Assembly: GCA_025603075.1 (NCBI GenBank)
Contig: MU626303.1
Coordinates: forward strand, 1 to 64,000
Direction of reading: 5' to 3'
Origin: Neoconidiobolus thromboides FSU 785
Lineage: Eukaryota > Entomophthoromycota > Entomophthoromycetes > Entomophthorales > Neoconidiobolaceae
Length of the DNA stretch: 64,000 bases
This document shows, one piece after another, positions 23,157 through 34,788 of the stretch (position 1 is the first letter of the stretch; every line of letters begins with the position of its first letter). The notes under the pieces are model-generated. The model saw nothing but the letters and a program-made list of their open reading frames with translations, ran no database searches and was not told where the DNA came from. Both the position numbers and the translations under genes were made by a program.

Positions 23157-23260
23157 ATATAGGAATGTATTTTTGTGCTTAAGAATTTTACTAATAATTT
23201 TTCCGCTCAAATACTGCTTAGAAGATGGAAAAAGTAATAAAGCCAAAACATCCCCATATA
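23157..23260 (+). mobile_element. Short MITE-like repeat, copy 8
   Basis: Begins ATATAGGAATGTATTTTTGTG, contains TTTTTCCGCTCAAATACTGC, and ends ACATCCCCATAT. Confidence 0.75.
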
Positions 23261-23860
23261 ATAATTTCAATGAAATATTTATAGTTTTTATAGCAGCAAT
23301 TTATTTTTTACATGACAAATAAGGTTCTAAACTGGCTATGTTCTATAAATTTTGAATATTTTAAAAATTATGTCTATTTAGTTAAGTACTGTTGTACAAT
23401 TGAATGATTATATAAAAGTACAATATTGCTTTATAAATATAAAGTTTTTTAGAAACTATTATTACATCAAACTGCTTTCTTATTTTGTATTATTGTCAAG
23501 GTTTATTACGTTTTTATTGTTTGTTTGTAGAATATTAAATTTTACATTGAAATTTTTGTTTATTTCAATTAGGACACGTTTTTATAGTATAAATTATACA
23601 TACTTTTGTAGAATCTATTTAAAGTTTATAATGTCTTATGCTTTTAACTAATTCAACGTAATCTTTGTGTTATAAAATCCGTTACTCAAAGCAAATATTA
23701 CAGTAAATTTTGACTATTATATTATAAAAAAGACATTGAATTGTAAATATATTTTGTTTAATCGGGATAAAGTATAAAAACATAAAAGATACCACTCTAT
23801 TTTTTATGAAACAAGAATATTTATTGATAATATGATATGCCTTTAAATGTTTTAAAACTG

Positions 23861-25015
23861 CTATTCTTGTAAATACACTTCCATACCCTCTCCCCATCTT
23901 AATTGCACCTCTGTATCATCAAAATAAATAGCTCCAAAAGAAGATTTAACCCACTCTATAGCAGCATAAATATCTTGGTTCCATTTAGTAATTTTGAATG
24001 TATTTTTATGAGTAATATGGAACTGAAGACGTTCTTCTGCCTTAGGCAAATGGGGTGTTAGCCTAATAGAATTTTCTTCGTCTTCAGGTGCATATAAATA
24101 TTGACCTCCATGTTTAATATAAGTAATTCCATCCCTTGTTTCACATGTAACTTCAAAGTCTACATTACTTAGTACTCCAATAAGTTCATTTTCGAAGATA
24201 TCAATGGCATCATGCTCATGGTAATCATCATCATCGCCATCATCATCATCATTATCTTCATCGTTGGACTTTTCTTCGTTATATATTTTTAATGAATATA
24301 TTTTATCTTCATCTACTTTTTCCCCTGCAAAGTCAATTAAATTAAAGTTTGGTTTTCTCTCAACTTTAGGCCTTCTGTTAGGCAATTCTTTGTCTTCTTG
24401 AATCAATTTGTCGATGTTGCTGATTTCTTCAATTACCATCCAGGTAACTCTGGATTTAAGCTGACTACTATATTTGTAGCTCATTGTTGTATTGTGAGTG
24501 TTAAAACATTGATAATTATCGTTGCCTAGATAAACAACAAAAAAATGGCCTTGGACATTTTTAGATTTCGCTATATCAGCAAATTTTAAAATATCCATAT
24601 CATCATAATACTCAACTACTGTATTATCTTCGGTTCCATTTCGACTTATAAAGTCATTTTCTCTCATGAATAATATGTATGGAAGCTCCCCATTTATTAC
24701 TATGTTATCAGCGATATATAAATTACCGAAGGGATAACTAATTCCATTTTTATTTGTGAATTCATTATAAAAATAATTTAGTCGATCACTATTTCTCATT
24801 ACTAAGTTCCTACAATTATAGTCGCATTTGATCTCTTTATTAAAAACATACATTGAAAAATAATCCTCTCTTAATACGGCAAAAAAATCTTCTTTCCTCT
24901 TTTTGATTTCAGCATCAATGTCTGGTACTTTAATAAACTCACAATTTTTATCAACCATGCATTTATCAATATTGTCAATATCAACTTCAGAATAAATTAC
25001 TACCATCCCAAACAT
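23861..25015 (-). CDS. Orphan protein, 384 aa, with Asp-rich tract
   Basis: A single open frame of 384 codons that I cannot assign. It has no signal peptide or membrane segment, so it is likely cytosolic or nuclear. Residues about 1-200 form a mixed alpha/beta-looking domain rich in aromatic residues (FFAVLREDYFSMYVF, GHFFVVYLGNDNYQCF). A linker at about 245-265 is almost all Asp/Glu/Asn (DEDNDDDDGDDDD), encoded by a CATCAT-type trinucleotide tract near 24225-24260. The last 90 residues (GGQYLYAPEDEENSIRL.. to GEGMEVYL) have short beta-strand-like repeats reminiscent of beta-trefoil folds, which is a weak guess. It lies between DUF4436 paralogues C and D. Confidence 0.6.
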   Translation of the reverse strand: MFGMVVIYSEVDIDNIDKCMVDKNCEFIKVPDIDAEIKKRKEDFFAVLREDYFSMYVFNKEIKCDYNCRNLVMRNSDRLNYFYNEFTNKNGISYPFGNLYIADNIVINGELPYILFMRENDFISRNGTEDNTVVEYYDDMDILKFADIAKSKNVQGHFFVVYLGNDNYQCFNTHNTTMSYKYSSQLKSRVTWMVIEEISNIDKLIQEDKELPNRRPKVERKPNFNLIDFAGEKVDEDKIYSLKIYNEEKSNDEDNDDDDGDDDDYHEHDAIDIFENELIGVLSNVDFEVTCETRDGITYIKHGGQYLYAPEDEENSIRLTPHLPKAEERLQFHITHKNTFKITKWNQDIYAAIEWVKSSFGAIYFDDTEVQLRWGEGMEVYLQE

Positions 25016-25809
25016 TTCAATTTATTATAATTTAAAATGAAATCAAAGTAATCACTTGAGTTTATATAGTGATCAAAAATAATGATATCATTTTTGGTAA
25101 ATTTAATTTGTTATTTAATTTTGATATTTACCATTTAAATCAAGATAATTTAACAATATTATAATCAAATTCATTTTTATCACATATCTTCTACAAGCTT
25201 TATTGTTTTTAAAAAATAATATTCCTAATTCGGTCTGATTTACTCATTTAAAATACAAATTAGACCAATGATCGTTTTTATAATATAAATCTATTAACAT
25301 AAATTCTGTTTTTAAATAGTTTTACAAATAAAAAGCTTTTTTTAAACTGCAAAATAATTTAGTCACATCTCTACTTAATTGAATATTCTTTTAAATTATT
25401 AAATTATTTTATAGAATAGCTATCAAAATAATATAATTATATTTTTAGTTAACCAATTTATGAAAAAATCAAATTTATATATATATAATTCGATACTTTA
25501 TATTTTTCAGTATATAAAATTTTTAGAGTAATATTTATAATGTTTTTAATTAAATGACTTTTAAAGTTATAAATTGATGGTTGAGTAATAGCATTTAGTA
25601 TGTTTTAATATAATCTTATCAAATAAAATCTAAACCTGATATGAGGATAATAAAATAGATTATTGGAGATAAAAGGCGTAGTTTATAAAATAGTCCAAAA
25701 TAGCTTATTTTAATGATTTTGAATATTGTAACTAATTTATATGTTCAGTTATTTAATTGAAAAAAGCTCAATGTATTACTATCCTGTATGTATATTTAAT
25801 TAAATCACT
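25016..25809. other. Intergenic region, 0.8 kb
   Basis: Very AT-rich; no gene, RNA or repeat copy recognised. Confidence 0.5.
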
Positions 25810-26763
25810 TTATTTGAGTTGAACGGGTTTTCTCCATCTTAATGCAAATGCAAAGATATTCATCATTGAACAAATAGCAATGATAGCCATACACCAGAAA
25901 AAGGCAGCAATATCAGCTAAACATCCTATAATAGGTATACCAGGTTGAGAGTTTCTTAAAGCAGGTAATGCAAATAACATAGATATTCCAACAGCCAAAA
26001 GAGGTGGCGGAATATCCCTACGTGAAATTATAATATCATAAGTAAATACAAACAATGCAATAGATAACCCCCACATTACGATCATTACAAAAATTGAAAA
26101 AATCTTGGATTTAAGAGGTTGAGTTAGTTGAATAAAAACCCCCAGAGCTTCTGAACTTGTATAGGAGCCTTTGAATAATGGTATCAGTTCTTCAAGATCT
26201 TTAATAGGGCTTGAGCGAACAGCTGGAGAATAGGATAATAAATCTCTATCAGTTGTTATTGCAATTGGAATAATTGTTTTGTTAGTATCTTCGCAAGTAG
26301 CAGAAAAATAACTGGTAAACACTTCAAAAGGATAATCATCCACGTTACCATCAATGATAGGCACGGTAAAAGTAATCGGATCTGGAAGCTTGCCCTTAAC
26401 AAGGGCTGATTTAGCGTAAAGTAAATTACAAGTTATGTTTTCGTTTGGTACACCAAATTCATTTGAATATCCTCCAGATAAAAAAATATGAGAATATAAA
26501 TTAATTTTACGGGCAGCTGAATCTACCGATTGGAAATTAAGATGAAAATTAACCCCTTCAAAAGTTTCCTCAGTTTCTCCAGCTGGTATGTAAGATCCAT
26601 TGTCCCCAGATAAATTATTATCCTTGGTTAAGATCACGGGAAGAACGATTATGCACCATAAAGCTATCCCTATTATAAAGCATACAATTCTTCTAATCCG
26701 AGTATTTGAAGAGATTCTTTCATAATTATCTTTTATAAATTGAACCATATTATGTAAATGCAA
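25810..26763 (-). CDS. DUF4436-like membrane protein, paralogue D
   Basis: Intronless, 317 aa from the first Met. Comparison with the other copies suggests the internal Met at 26748 (MVQFIKDN) may be the true start. It has an N-terminal TM (FIIGIALWCIIVLPVIL), an extracytosolic domain with NITCNLLYAKSAL and DYPFEVFTSYFSATC, and three C-terminal TM segments around RRDIPPPLLAVGISMLFALP then RNSQPGIPIIGCLADIAAFFW. The last residues RWRKPVQLK resemble paralogue C. It lacks the intron of A and B. Same strand as C, about 4.8 kb apart. Function unknown. Confidence 0.8.
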   Translation of the reverse strand: MHLHNMVQFIKDNYERISSNTRIRRIVCFIIGIALWCIIVLPVILTKDNNLSGDNGSYIPAGETEETFEGVNFHLNFQSVDSAARKINLYSHIFLSGGYSNEFGVPNENITCNLLYAKSALVKGKLPDPITFTVPIIDGNVDDYPFEVFTSYFSATCEDTNKTIIPIAITTDRDLLSYSPAVRSSPIKDLEELIPLFKGSYTSSEALGVFIQLTQPLKSKIFSIFVMIVMWGLSIALFVFTYDIIISRRDIPPPLLAVGISMLFALPALRNSQPGIPIIGCLADIAAFFWCMAIIAICSMMNIFAFALRWRKPVQLK

Positions 26764-27332
26764 TATAAAAAATTATTTCTTAATTCCTTTAAACCGTTTT
26801 ATATAGTTACTTATAGGGGTGAATGAATAAAATTTGATAAAAATGGCAAAACAAATTAGCTTATGAAAACCTTAATATCATATTATATTAAGGGTGTATA
26901 CTTTTGATTAACTCAATATGCTCCATTTATGAAACTTGGATTAACTAAAAATAGCTTTAAATTAAAAATCTTTTAAAAATATATATTTTTACATAATAAT
27001 AAAGAATTTAGTGCATGAAGTATTCTTTATTCTTCATCTTTACAATGCTTCGTTAAACATGTTGGTAAAGTACAACAACATGATTTTTAAGCTATCGCTC
27101 ATTTTAGGTTATATTATTCTAAACACACTAAAGTATTTTTAATTTACCAGATATTAAAAATACAACTTACTCTCACTTTTGGACATGTTTCTATTAAGGG
27201 GGTTTGGAATTTATTGACGGAGGTTTATTGTCCCGAGCTAATTTTTTGCAAAAAATTATTGGTTTAAAGATCAATGTTTTTTCTAAAAGGTTTTGCTCAC
27301 CAGCTTTTTAATTTCATAATCCCCCGATCTTA

Positions 27333-27437
27333 ATACGGGAGTGTTTTTTTGATTTCATAACTTTTTCCATTTTTTGAGCGCTATTTAGGCGGAGAGATTG
27401 TTAGTAAAATTATTAAGCAAAAAAATACATCCCCATA
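27333..27437 (-). mobile_element. Short MITE-like repeat, copy 9
   Basis: Reverse orientation: ATACGGGAGTGTTTTTTTG to AATACATCCCCATAC. Internal TTTTGAGCGCTATTTAGGCGG. Confidence 0.7.
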
Positions 27438-27820
27438 CATTGATTATCAAAGTTATAAACCAATTGCTAACATAGCCCAAAAATAAGGTGAACCTTTAAA
27501 AACTTAATTGAATCAAGACATGTCTTTTGTAACTCTTTTGCAATTTTTTTTGGTAATTTTAATCAAATTATAGGTTTCTCTAAGATAAGCACTATACTAA
27601 AATAAATTTTATTGTGTCATCGCCATTTTATATTCGCAAAAAATAAAAAGTCAATTTTCAAAACAAGGTTTTAATAAAGATCTTCTCTTCTAATAATAAA
27701 TACGATTTAGTCAATAAAAGCTAATTATTTCACTAGAGTAGCATTTGTAGTAATCAATTTTAAAATTGTAACTTTTAATCTTTTAGCTCCAGATTATTAT
27801 GTTTTAATTCTGGAACTTTT

Positions 27821-27926
27821 ATATGGAGATGTATTTTTGTATTTAAGAATTTTACTGACAATTTTCCCACATAAATAGCGCTTAAAAAATGGAAAAGTAA
27901 TGAAACCAAAAAAAACAGCCCCATAT
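27821..27926 (+). mobile_element. Short MITE-like repeat, copy 10
   Basis: Begins ATATGGAGATGTATTTTTGT, has internal AAATAGCGCTTAAAAAATGG, and ends ACAGCCCCATAT. Confidence 0.75.
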
Positions 27927-27964
27927 CATTGCTAAAAGCAAAAATAAAATGTGATTTCTCAATG

Positions 27965-28060
27965 CTGGAATGTATTTCTCAAATTTTGCAATTTCTCTCT
28001 CTACTTAAGCAGTGCCTAAAAAGCGTAAAAGATGATAGAATAAAAAACGCTCTCATATAT
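27965..28060 (+). mobile_element. Short MITE-like repeat, copy 11 (degenerate)
   Basis: Strongly diverged: GCTGGAATGTATTTCTC at left and ACGCTCTCATATA at right, with CTACTTAAGCAGTGCCTAAA in the middle. It lies 40 bp after copy 10. Confidence 0.5.
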
Positions 28061-28695
28061 TGGTTTTCCTAGTAAAAATAACGAATTAAAATAAATTAAT
28101 TATCAGCTGATTTTATTTGTTAAAACTATTTTTAAGTACAACTCTAGTAATTTTCGTGTACAAATTTGTTAAAATACAATCACTAAAGTGGGAAAATGAT
28201 TGTTAGAATTTATCTCAGCACTAATCAACAGAAAATTTATACCAAATAATTACTATTAAATTCAATTAAAGTTTTTTATCATATTTAAACAAAAATATAA
28301 TTTATAATACAATACAACTTAAATAAAATTATGGATGCAGAATTTTTTTTTGATTTAATTCCAATATTTTATTTTAGTAAACTTTCGTGTTTATGATTAA
28401 TTTAGTGCCAACTCCTTACTAGAATTTATCATACGAAAGATATCTTTGCTTATAAGTTCTAGTGCAAACCTATTCAAAATTGTCAAATTTAATTTTTTTT
28501 TTGCAACTTTAAAGAATAAATTTGCTGAAACAAATCTGTGACATCCATTTTCCCACTTAGTGACTGTAAAACGCATTATAAAAATAGGTAAGTAAGAATG
28601 AGGTAAAAACTACGTAACTAATATAATGTGAAACTAACAATGAGTATATAAACTAAGTAAAGTCAAAACTGATAATTATATTTAAATTAAATAAA

Positions 28696-28869
28696 ATGGC
28701 TGTTGAAGCAAGTGATGTTTTGAAAGTAGTTGGTACAATCCTTTTACCACCTTTAGGCGTGCTTTTAGATAGAGGTTGTGGTGTTGATCTTCTAATTAAT
28801 GTATTGTTAACTCTATTAGGCTATATCCCTGGATTAATTCATGCTTTGTATATAATAATGAAGTTGTAA
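28696..28869 (+). CDS. PMP3: PMP3 / UPF0057 family plasma-membrane proteolipid
   Basis: A 57-codon gene found by reading the sequence directly. The family (PMP3/SNA in yeast, RCI2 in plants) comprises tiny two-helix membrane proteins that affect membrane potential and cation tolerance. The protein shows the family pattern: a first hydrophobic helix ending ILLPPLGVLLDRGCGVDLL, then a second helix INVLLTLLGYIPGLIHALYI. The PPLGV, GCG-D-INxxLTxLGYxPGxIHA spacing is diagnostic. It is intronless with a TATATAAA box about 45 bp upstream. The C-terminus is short (MKL). Confidence 0.95.
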   Translation: MAVEASDVLKVVGTILLPPLGVLLDRGCGVDLLINVLLTLLGYIPGLIHALYIIMKL

Positions 28870-29556
28870 CCGTTAACTGGTGTTAAATAATATATCTACT
28901 CTCTTTATTAATAAATATGCCTTAATAGCGAGTCTCATTTTTTTACTGCATGTTTTTTTTAATATGGATGATAAAAATATAAGTTTTCACTATGTATAGG
29001 AATTATCAGTTAAATACTTTTCTTCTACTTTTAACTATTCCATATCCTCCCACTTTAGCCTGTTATCAAAACGAAGCTCTAAGACTTTGTCAGTACTTAA
29101 TAAAGTAAGTGAGTTGATTTTTGTAAAGATAAAGGAGTCATCTGCAGTGCCAAGCCTGAACAGAATAAGTTAATAAATATTAACAATGAAATCAAAACAA
29201 ATTTTATAAGCAATAAGAATACTTTGTACTTAATATCTAATTACCAAATAATAATAGATCACAGTATAAAAAAGTTCAAACTACAAGTTTAAAAAAATGA
29301 AGCGAATTAATAAAATGTATATTTTCTAAGCATGCTTAAATATACTTTATTTTTTAGGAGGTATAAAAATTAATGAAAATGAGGAGCTATGAGTTTAAAT
29401 ATAAACCGAATTAATGATTAAAAAAATACCACCTTATAAATTGAAAATTAAGATTGAGATAAAAGCTATAGCATGATAAAAATAAAAGGTCCTCCCAATC
29501 CAGCGGTTGAGGAAAAATAGTTAAATAAACCCGATACAGGAGTGAGACCATTGAGT
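28870..29556. other. Intergenic region, PMP3-like / RasGAP
   Basis: AT-rich; no gene, RNA or repeat copy recognised. Confidence 0.5.
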
Positions 29557-32500
29557 TTAACGTTTAATAAACGTTCTCCTTAATAATGAAAGGAGCTTGG
29601 TTACATTTAATTGTACATATTCTAAATCTAATAAATGAACATTGTCTTGTTGCTAAATTTAAATTAATATATATTATAAGCACATTATTAGTATAGTTTA
29701 GTTTACCTTCTCCAATAAATCATCTAATTTTAGATCCATTTCTAATATAGGTTTCTCTCTCCCTAGATAATTTTAGATTTAATTGACAATTTGTATAAAT
29801 AAATTACCCTTATAGTGAAGCGCTATAATAAATGTTCCAGGAACAGGAGAAAATATGTTGAAGTAAATATTGTTACGTCTAAAGATATGTTAAAAAATAG
29901 TAATTAATTAATATATAAAGTTACCTATTCTCTGGGATATTACTTTCCACAATAGTTCCGTCTTTTTCAAGTTGGAAATGAGAAAATTTATATGGCCCTA
30001 ACATTTGTGGTTTAGCCTTTTCTTTAATACCAATTCCACCAGTTTGGAAACGAACATTTTGCAAGTATGCTTTATATGACTCTAATTGGCATCTCAAATA
30101 GTTGTTATGATCACAGATGGTTTTGTAGACTGTTTCTAATGAAATGTATTCATCTTTGATTTTTTCCCGAAGATTCCCAAGATGTGTAATTTCCTAAATA
30201 AAGTTATTAAATAACCTTAAATAAATAAAAATCTATTACTTGTTTAACTTCTTCGGTCATTAAATTATAATTATCGTTTGGATCAACAGCTCCAAGCTCT
30301 TCTAGTTCCTTTAACATGTCGTATACTTTAATTCCTTTGCGGACTAAAGAAGGATCTTTACTCATTGATGCCTGTTTGGCAACTTCACCGAGGTTCAAAT
30401 CACACAATGCAAAATGAGGAAGAGCTCTTAACAACTGAACAAAGATGGATTTTGTTTCCATATACAAAAGATCCGTTTTGGTGACATTCATGTCATTAGG
30501 GAAAGCACCGAGCCCTATTTAAATTTTAGTATCATAAGACAGAAACTACTTTGTGATTACCTTCGATAGGAGTTTCGAACTTACTGAAGAGGGGTAACTC
30601 TACAGTTTTATTTTCATATCTTGGTACTTGAGGAGGTGGGGGACCTAGTTCATCTAAACAAATTCTAAGCCTTTGATCCTCGTTTGGAGCCTAACATAAA
30701 TTAGAATTTTACATTAAAAAAGGAAGTATAAAACATACCAATGAATTCATATGTTGAACTAAAAGTGCATGGGTGTTGAACATTTCATTTAATGTAATAT
30801 TCAATACAAGGTCCTTTTTAGATAAAGCAATATATTGATCCATCTAGATATTTTATTTTAGTACAAACCAAAGCTATCTCAAATATTCTTACCTCTAAAC
30901 CTTCATAGAAATCCCCTACTTCACATAACTCATTTAAAAACCTATTCACTCTAGGTTTATTACTTTCGATGAATGGAGTAAGTGCAGTCATATGAGCTTC
31001 TTTAGAATAGGTTGGCTTATTAGCTAAATTTTGAACTATTTTAGCGACCTAAAAATTTGTTAGGATGTATTTTTAATACGTAAATAGAATATACCAGTGT
31101 AAGAGTACGTCTGGGATTCTTGAGTAAGCTTTTTTCTACAAGCATATATGCCTGTGGGGTTACAATAGCAGGATTTAAGAAACGTAAAAAGAAAAATGCA
31201 CCAATCAAAGTACAAATACTATAGTCGGAAGCTTGTGGATATTTACGCTACAAGTAATATAAGTATCGTTATTTTTTTGTTTTTTATATAACAAACCTTT
31301 GTCAATGATCGAATTTGTTTACAAATCCATCGGATACCGTATGGTACAGTCTCAAGAGATTCGATAATGGTATCTAGAAATCCAGTTGCTACTTCACAAA
31401 GTTTTTCAATTCTAGGTTCTATCCTTTCTTGAACTTTTGGATGCTTAGCAGCTTCTTCAGCAGTTACTCCTTTTGGAGGAGGAGGTAAATCGTTATCTTC
31501 GGCTTCTCTGACAACCTCTTCATAAACCTAAGAATATTTAGTTTTCGATAAAAGACTATTATACTTTATAATACCGAAAGAGGATTAATTTCTAAGTTAA
31601 GTTCGGTATCTTCAATTACAGCAAAAATACGTGCAGCTAAAACATTTTTGAGATAAGTTTGTCCAGGGCCACGTCTAAGAAAGGTTTAGTCTTCATAACA
31701 TAAAATAAGATTTATAATACCGTGTATATGTGGTCATCATCCTTGACACTGGTGTATTTGCTCTCAAAAGGGATCCGAACTCTGTGGTAGCTTCAAACTG
31801 GGCAGAAAGCACAGACTAAAATAGTTAGCTAAAGCTCGAATAGATAAGTTGTAAATCCTACCTGGAACATAGTAAGCAGAAGATGCTCTTCTCTGCTTTC
31901 ATATTGGTTACCATAAAGAGTAAACATAACTGTTTGAAGTAAAGTATCTATTTCTGTTAAACTGACTAATCGTGTGAGGGTGGCTACATGTCTAGGCTCT
32001 GACTGAAGAAGGAAAAATAAATTTCCGTATTGCTATATAACAATTTTAGCTTTCCTAAATTGACTTTTTGAATAAATTACCTGACGCTTTCTATCATCAG
32101 GGAAAACACCTTCAATGGAATCTGTTTCTTCTAGATGAACTGCCATATCCTAATATAATTTAATTTTTAATCTGAAAAATGACAAAGTTTCTTACTTTAA
32201 CTTCGTCAAGAGCCATTCTATTTTGAATCAGCAAAGCAATTCTCCCATCTAAATATCTAACATCACGTTCAAGGACAAAATTCTTCTTTGATTGTGCGGA
32301 AATTCTGCCTTTTAAGTCCGATAATTCTTTCTGTGCTATAATTTTGGTCAAACTTAAAACTTAAACTTTGAAATTAAAATACCTTTTGCCAAATCATCAT
32401 TGACTTCTGAATCATGTTCAGCGGCCATTGAATAATAGGCAGATACCGAATATCTATTTCCAGAGTATCCAGAATTTTCGCTATGGCGAGGTTGTGCTTG

Positions 32501-32596
32501 TGCTTGTGCTTGTGTAGTTACCATTTGACTTCGAGGTACTGACGATAAAGCAGGAGCTAAAACTGAACCTGAAAGGGCACTATTACGCAAAGACAT
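29557..32596 (-). CDS. Ras GTPase-activating protein (Gap1/Sar1-like, RasGAP plus RasGAP_C)
   Basis: It stimulates GTP hydrolysis by Ras and so shuts off Ras signalling at membranes. Sixteen exons on the minus strand give 776 aa: 32383-32596, 32196-32335, 32081-32149, 31862-32032, 31721-31815, 31575-31674, 31297-31527, 31095-31247, 30893-31048, 30739-30843, 30561-30690, 30240-30514, 29925-30193, 29808-29878, 29707-29762 and 29557-29652. A low-complexity N-terminus (QAQAQAQ) and a coiled coil precede the GAP domain, with [20 protein letters not shown] (probable Arg finger) and [15 protein letters not shown]. The RasGAP_C domain of the IQGAP lineage follows, ending [20 protein letters not shown]. 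No CH domain or IQ motif. One donor (31296) reads GTTTGT. Confidence 0.92.
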
Positions 32597-34222
32597 TGGG
32601 ATAGAATCGTATTATAATTTAATTATTTGTCCGATATGGTTGCCTTTCCGGGTTTATAAAAAACGAGTAGTTAACTAATTAATGATAATATTAATTCAAG
32701 ATTAAATTAAAGAACTTAAGTTGAGTCTAATTTCCATTTACATTAGCTTACTTTCTCCATCTTTGTCATAAAAAATTGAAATTGGCCAATGGCATCCATT
32801 GTATTGCCTAAATATCGAATGAAAAGCGAGAAATTATAAGTTAAGGTTTTGGCCAATAGCTGTTTTACTTTATAATTTAATATTCATTGCACCTTTTATT
32901 TTTCCAGATTGGCCAATAAATTAAAAAAATTGTTCCTTATAATAATTTAAATTAATAGTTTTCAAATATCCAATAAAATTTGATGAAGTGAAAATAATTA
33001 TGGTAAATGAAAGTAATAGAATTCAAACAAAATTAATATATTTAATAAGCAGTAGGATATTTGTGTCTATTGGTTTTAATTTTCATGGGAATTAAGTGTT
33101 AATTATAACAAATATAGATTTTTGAAATAAAGGTAATGTATTATTAATGTGTTGGACTCTAACTGACAATATGAATAAATCAAAAATAGTTATTTGATTA
33201 AGTTTACTTGTAACTGTAAGCTGACAATTAGATATTAAAGTTGATGAATTTGGAGCCGCAGAATTAATTGAGGTACTGGCATATTGGAAAATGGTACATA
33301 AATTAAGCTTAACATAGTTTTGTATATTATGTAATAAAAACCCTTAAAATAAGAATAAAGATTTAAACTTCACTTTTCTATATAAAAGCAGCAGCTTTAA
33401 TTTTGCATAGAAATACTTGTAAGCTATAATTATACAAAAGTGTGCTCTAAACGCTCATATAGAATAATAGCGATGATTTAGATTTAAAAATACCATATTA
33501 GTGTTTGAGTAGCTAAGTTACCATGATTTTATAATTGCTGCTCTTATTGTCACTAATACAAAATTATTAATAAAATATTTAAAACTAAATTTATAAAAAT
33601 TCAAAATTAGTATTTAAATAAGCTTATTTTAGTAAAAAGAAAGCTATTAAGTACTATAGTTGCCTCATAATAAAATTACCTGTAGTATATAGTCTATATA
33701 TATAATAAAATTAAATATAATCTCAATTTATTTTAAATATTATGAAATAGTTACATTCAAATTTGCTGATAAAGATTAGTATAGTTTTATAATTCTTCAA
33801 ATTGATAGATTTGATAAATCAGTACTTTAACTAAATACTAATTAGAAAAGCACACTTCAATTTAAAATCAAATGTAATATACATAACACATATACATAAA
33901 TACGATCAAAATCCAATCTTAGATACTTAATATCGAATACAGACTTTAAAGATAGATGTTTATTTATAATTAAATTTATTTCTCGCTTGTAATAATAATT
34001 TTACAAAAATCAAATTATAGTTTAATTAAATAATATATAAACTGAAGCGAGGATGATAGAAAGTTTAAAGTAATCGGTATCTTTCAAATAAAAATAAAAT
34101 AAATATTCATTCTTATCTATTTAGGAAACTTTTATTATTCAAGCCAAGATTCCAATTAGTTTTAAATCTTATTTTAACAAAATCCAGAGATTTTATCATA
34201 AGCTTGACTTATATTCGATAGT

Positions 34223-34788
34223 CTACCTCTTTACCTCTTTATCTCTTTTTAGAACCGTTTGGTGGTTTTCTATAGTTAAAATTTCCGCTTTTACTTTAGC
34301 TAGGTTACACTTCCCACTATCTATAATTGCACCAGGATCTCTGCTACTTTTACTCCCTTTAAATGTAATGGCTTCATATTTATCTGAGAAACTAGCGCTA
34401 ACAACAGCACTGTCTTTCATAACATTTAAACTATTTTTGGATGACCTTTCTGCTTTTCTCTTTTGAGTGTCTCTAGTACAATGTGTCTGTTTGCTTTGGC
34501 TGTTAATGTTTTTTTTACCCTTCTTCTCATTATGTTCGAACAACTACTGCTAGCCTTATCCTTGGTACTATATATCATTTGTTTACAGTCAATGTTTGTT
34601 GCCACTTTATTATTTATTACATCTTTACCACCCACTGCATTTCTTATCACTACCAATACCTTCATTTTCCCTTTTTTATTTAAAATATCCTTTTCAAGTC
34701 TATTTGTCTTTATATTTTTAACACTGCTGGCAATTACTTCACTATCGTCAGCAGTACTTACGATCAGTTCATCGTTACTGTTTAGCAT
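34223..34788 (-). pseudogene. Possible broken gene encoding a Lys/Ser-rich protein
   Basis: Two minus-strand frames (34426-34788 and 34223-34543) overlap in different phases and share composition: rich in Lys, Asn and Ser, with no hydrophobic segments. The GC content is visibly above the flanking DNA. A frameshift or an unrecognised intron could join them. I recognise no family. The opposite strand is also open over part of the region (34463-34876) but encodes only a hydrophobic shadow. Real status uncertain. Confidence 0.3.

Larger units (their letters stand above)
21057..23860. other. Repeat-rich intergenic region (2.8 kb)
   Basis: No gene supported. It contains MITE-like copies at 21697, 22337, 22387 and 23157, and a four-unit ATGTTC hexanucleotide repeat at 22643-22666. 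Small open frames near 23400-23650 look like AT-rich noise. Confidence 0.5.
26764..28695. other. Repeat-bearing intergenic region (1.9 kb)
   Basis: No gene supported. It holds three MITE-like copies (27333, 27821, 27965). A TATATAAA box near 28647 probably serves the PMP3-like gene. Confidence 0.5.

Noticed and set aside
23400-23651. 83-codon hydrophobic frame
   Set aside because: Isolated, Ile/Phe/Tyr-rich as expected from AT-rich DNA, with no motif, splice partners or neighbours supporting it.
33226-33300. Short coding-like stretch (VDEFGAAELIEVLAYW)
   Set aside because: About 25 codons only, with no start, no partner exon and no recognised family; not enough to call a relic.
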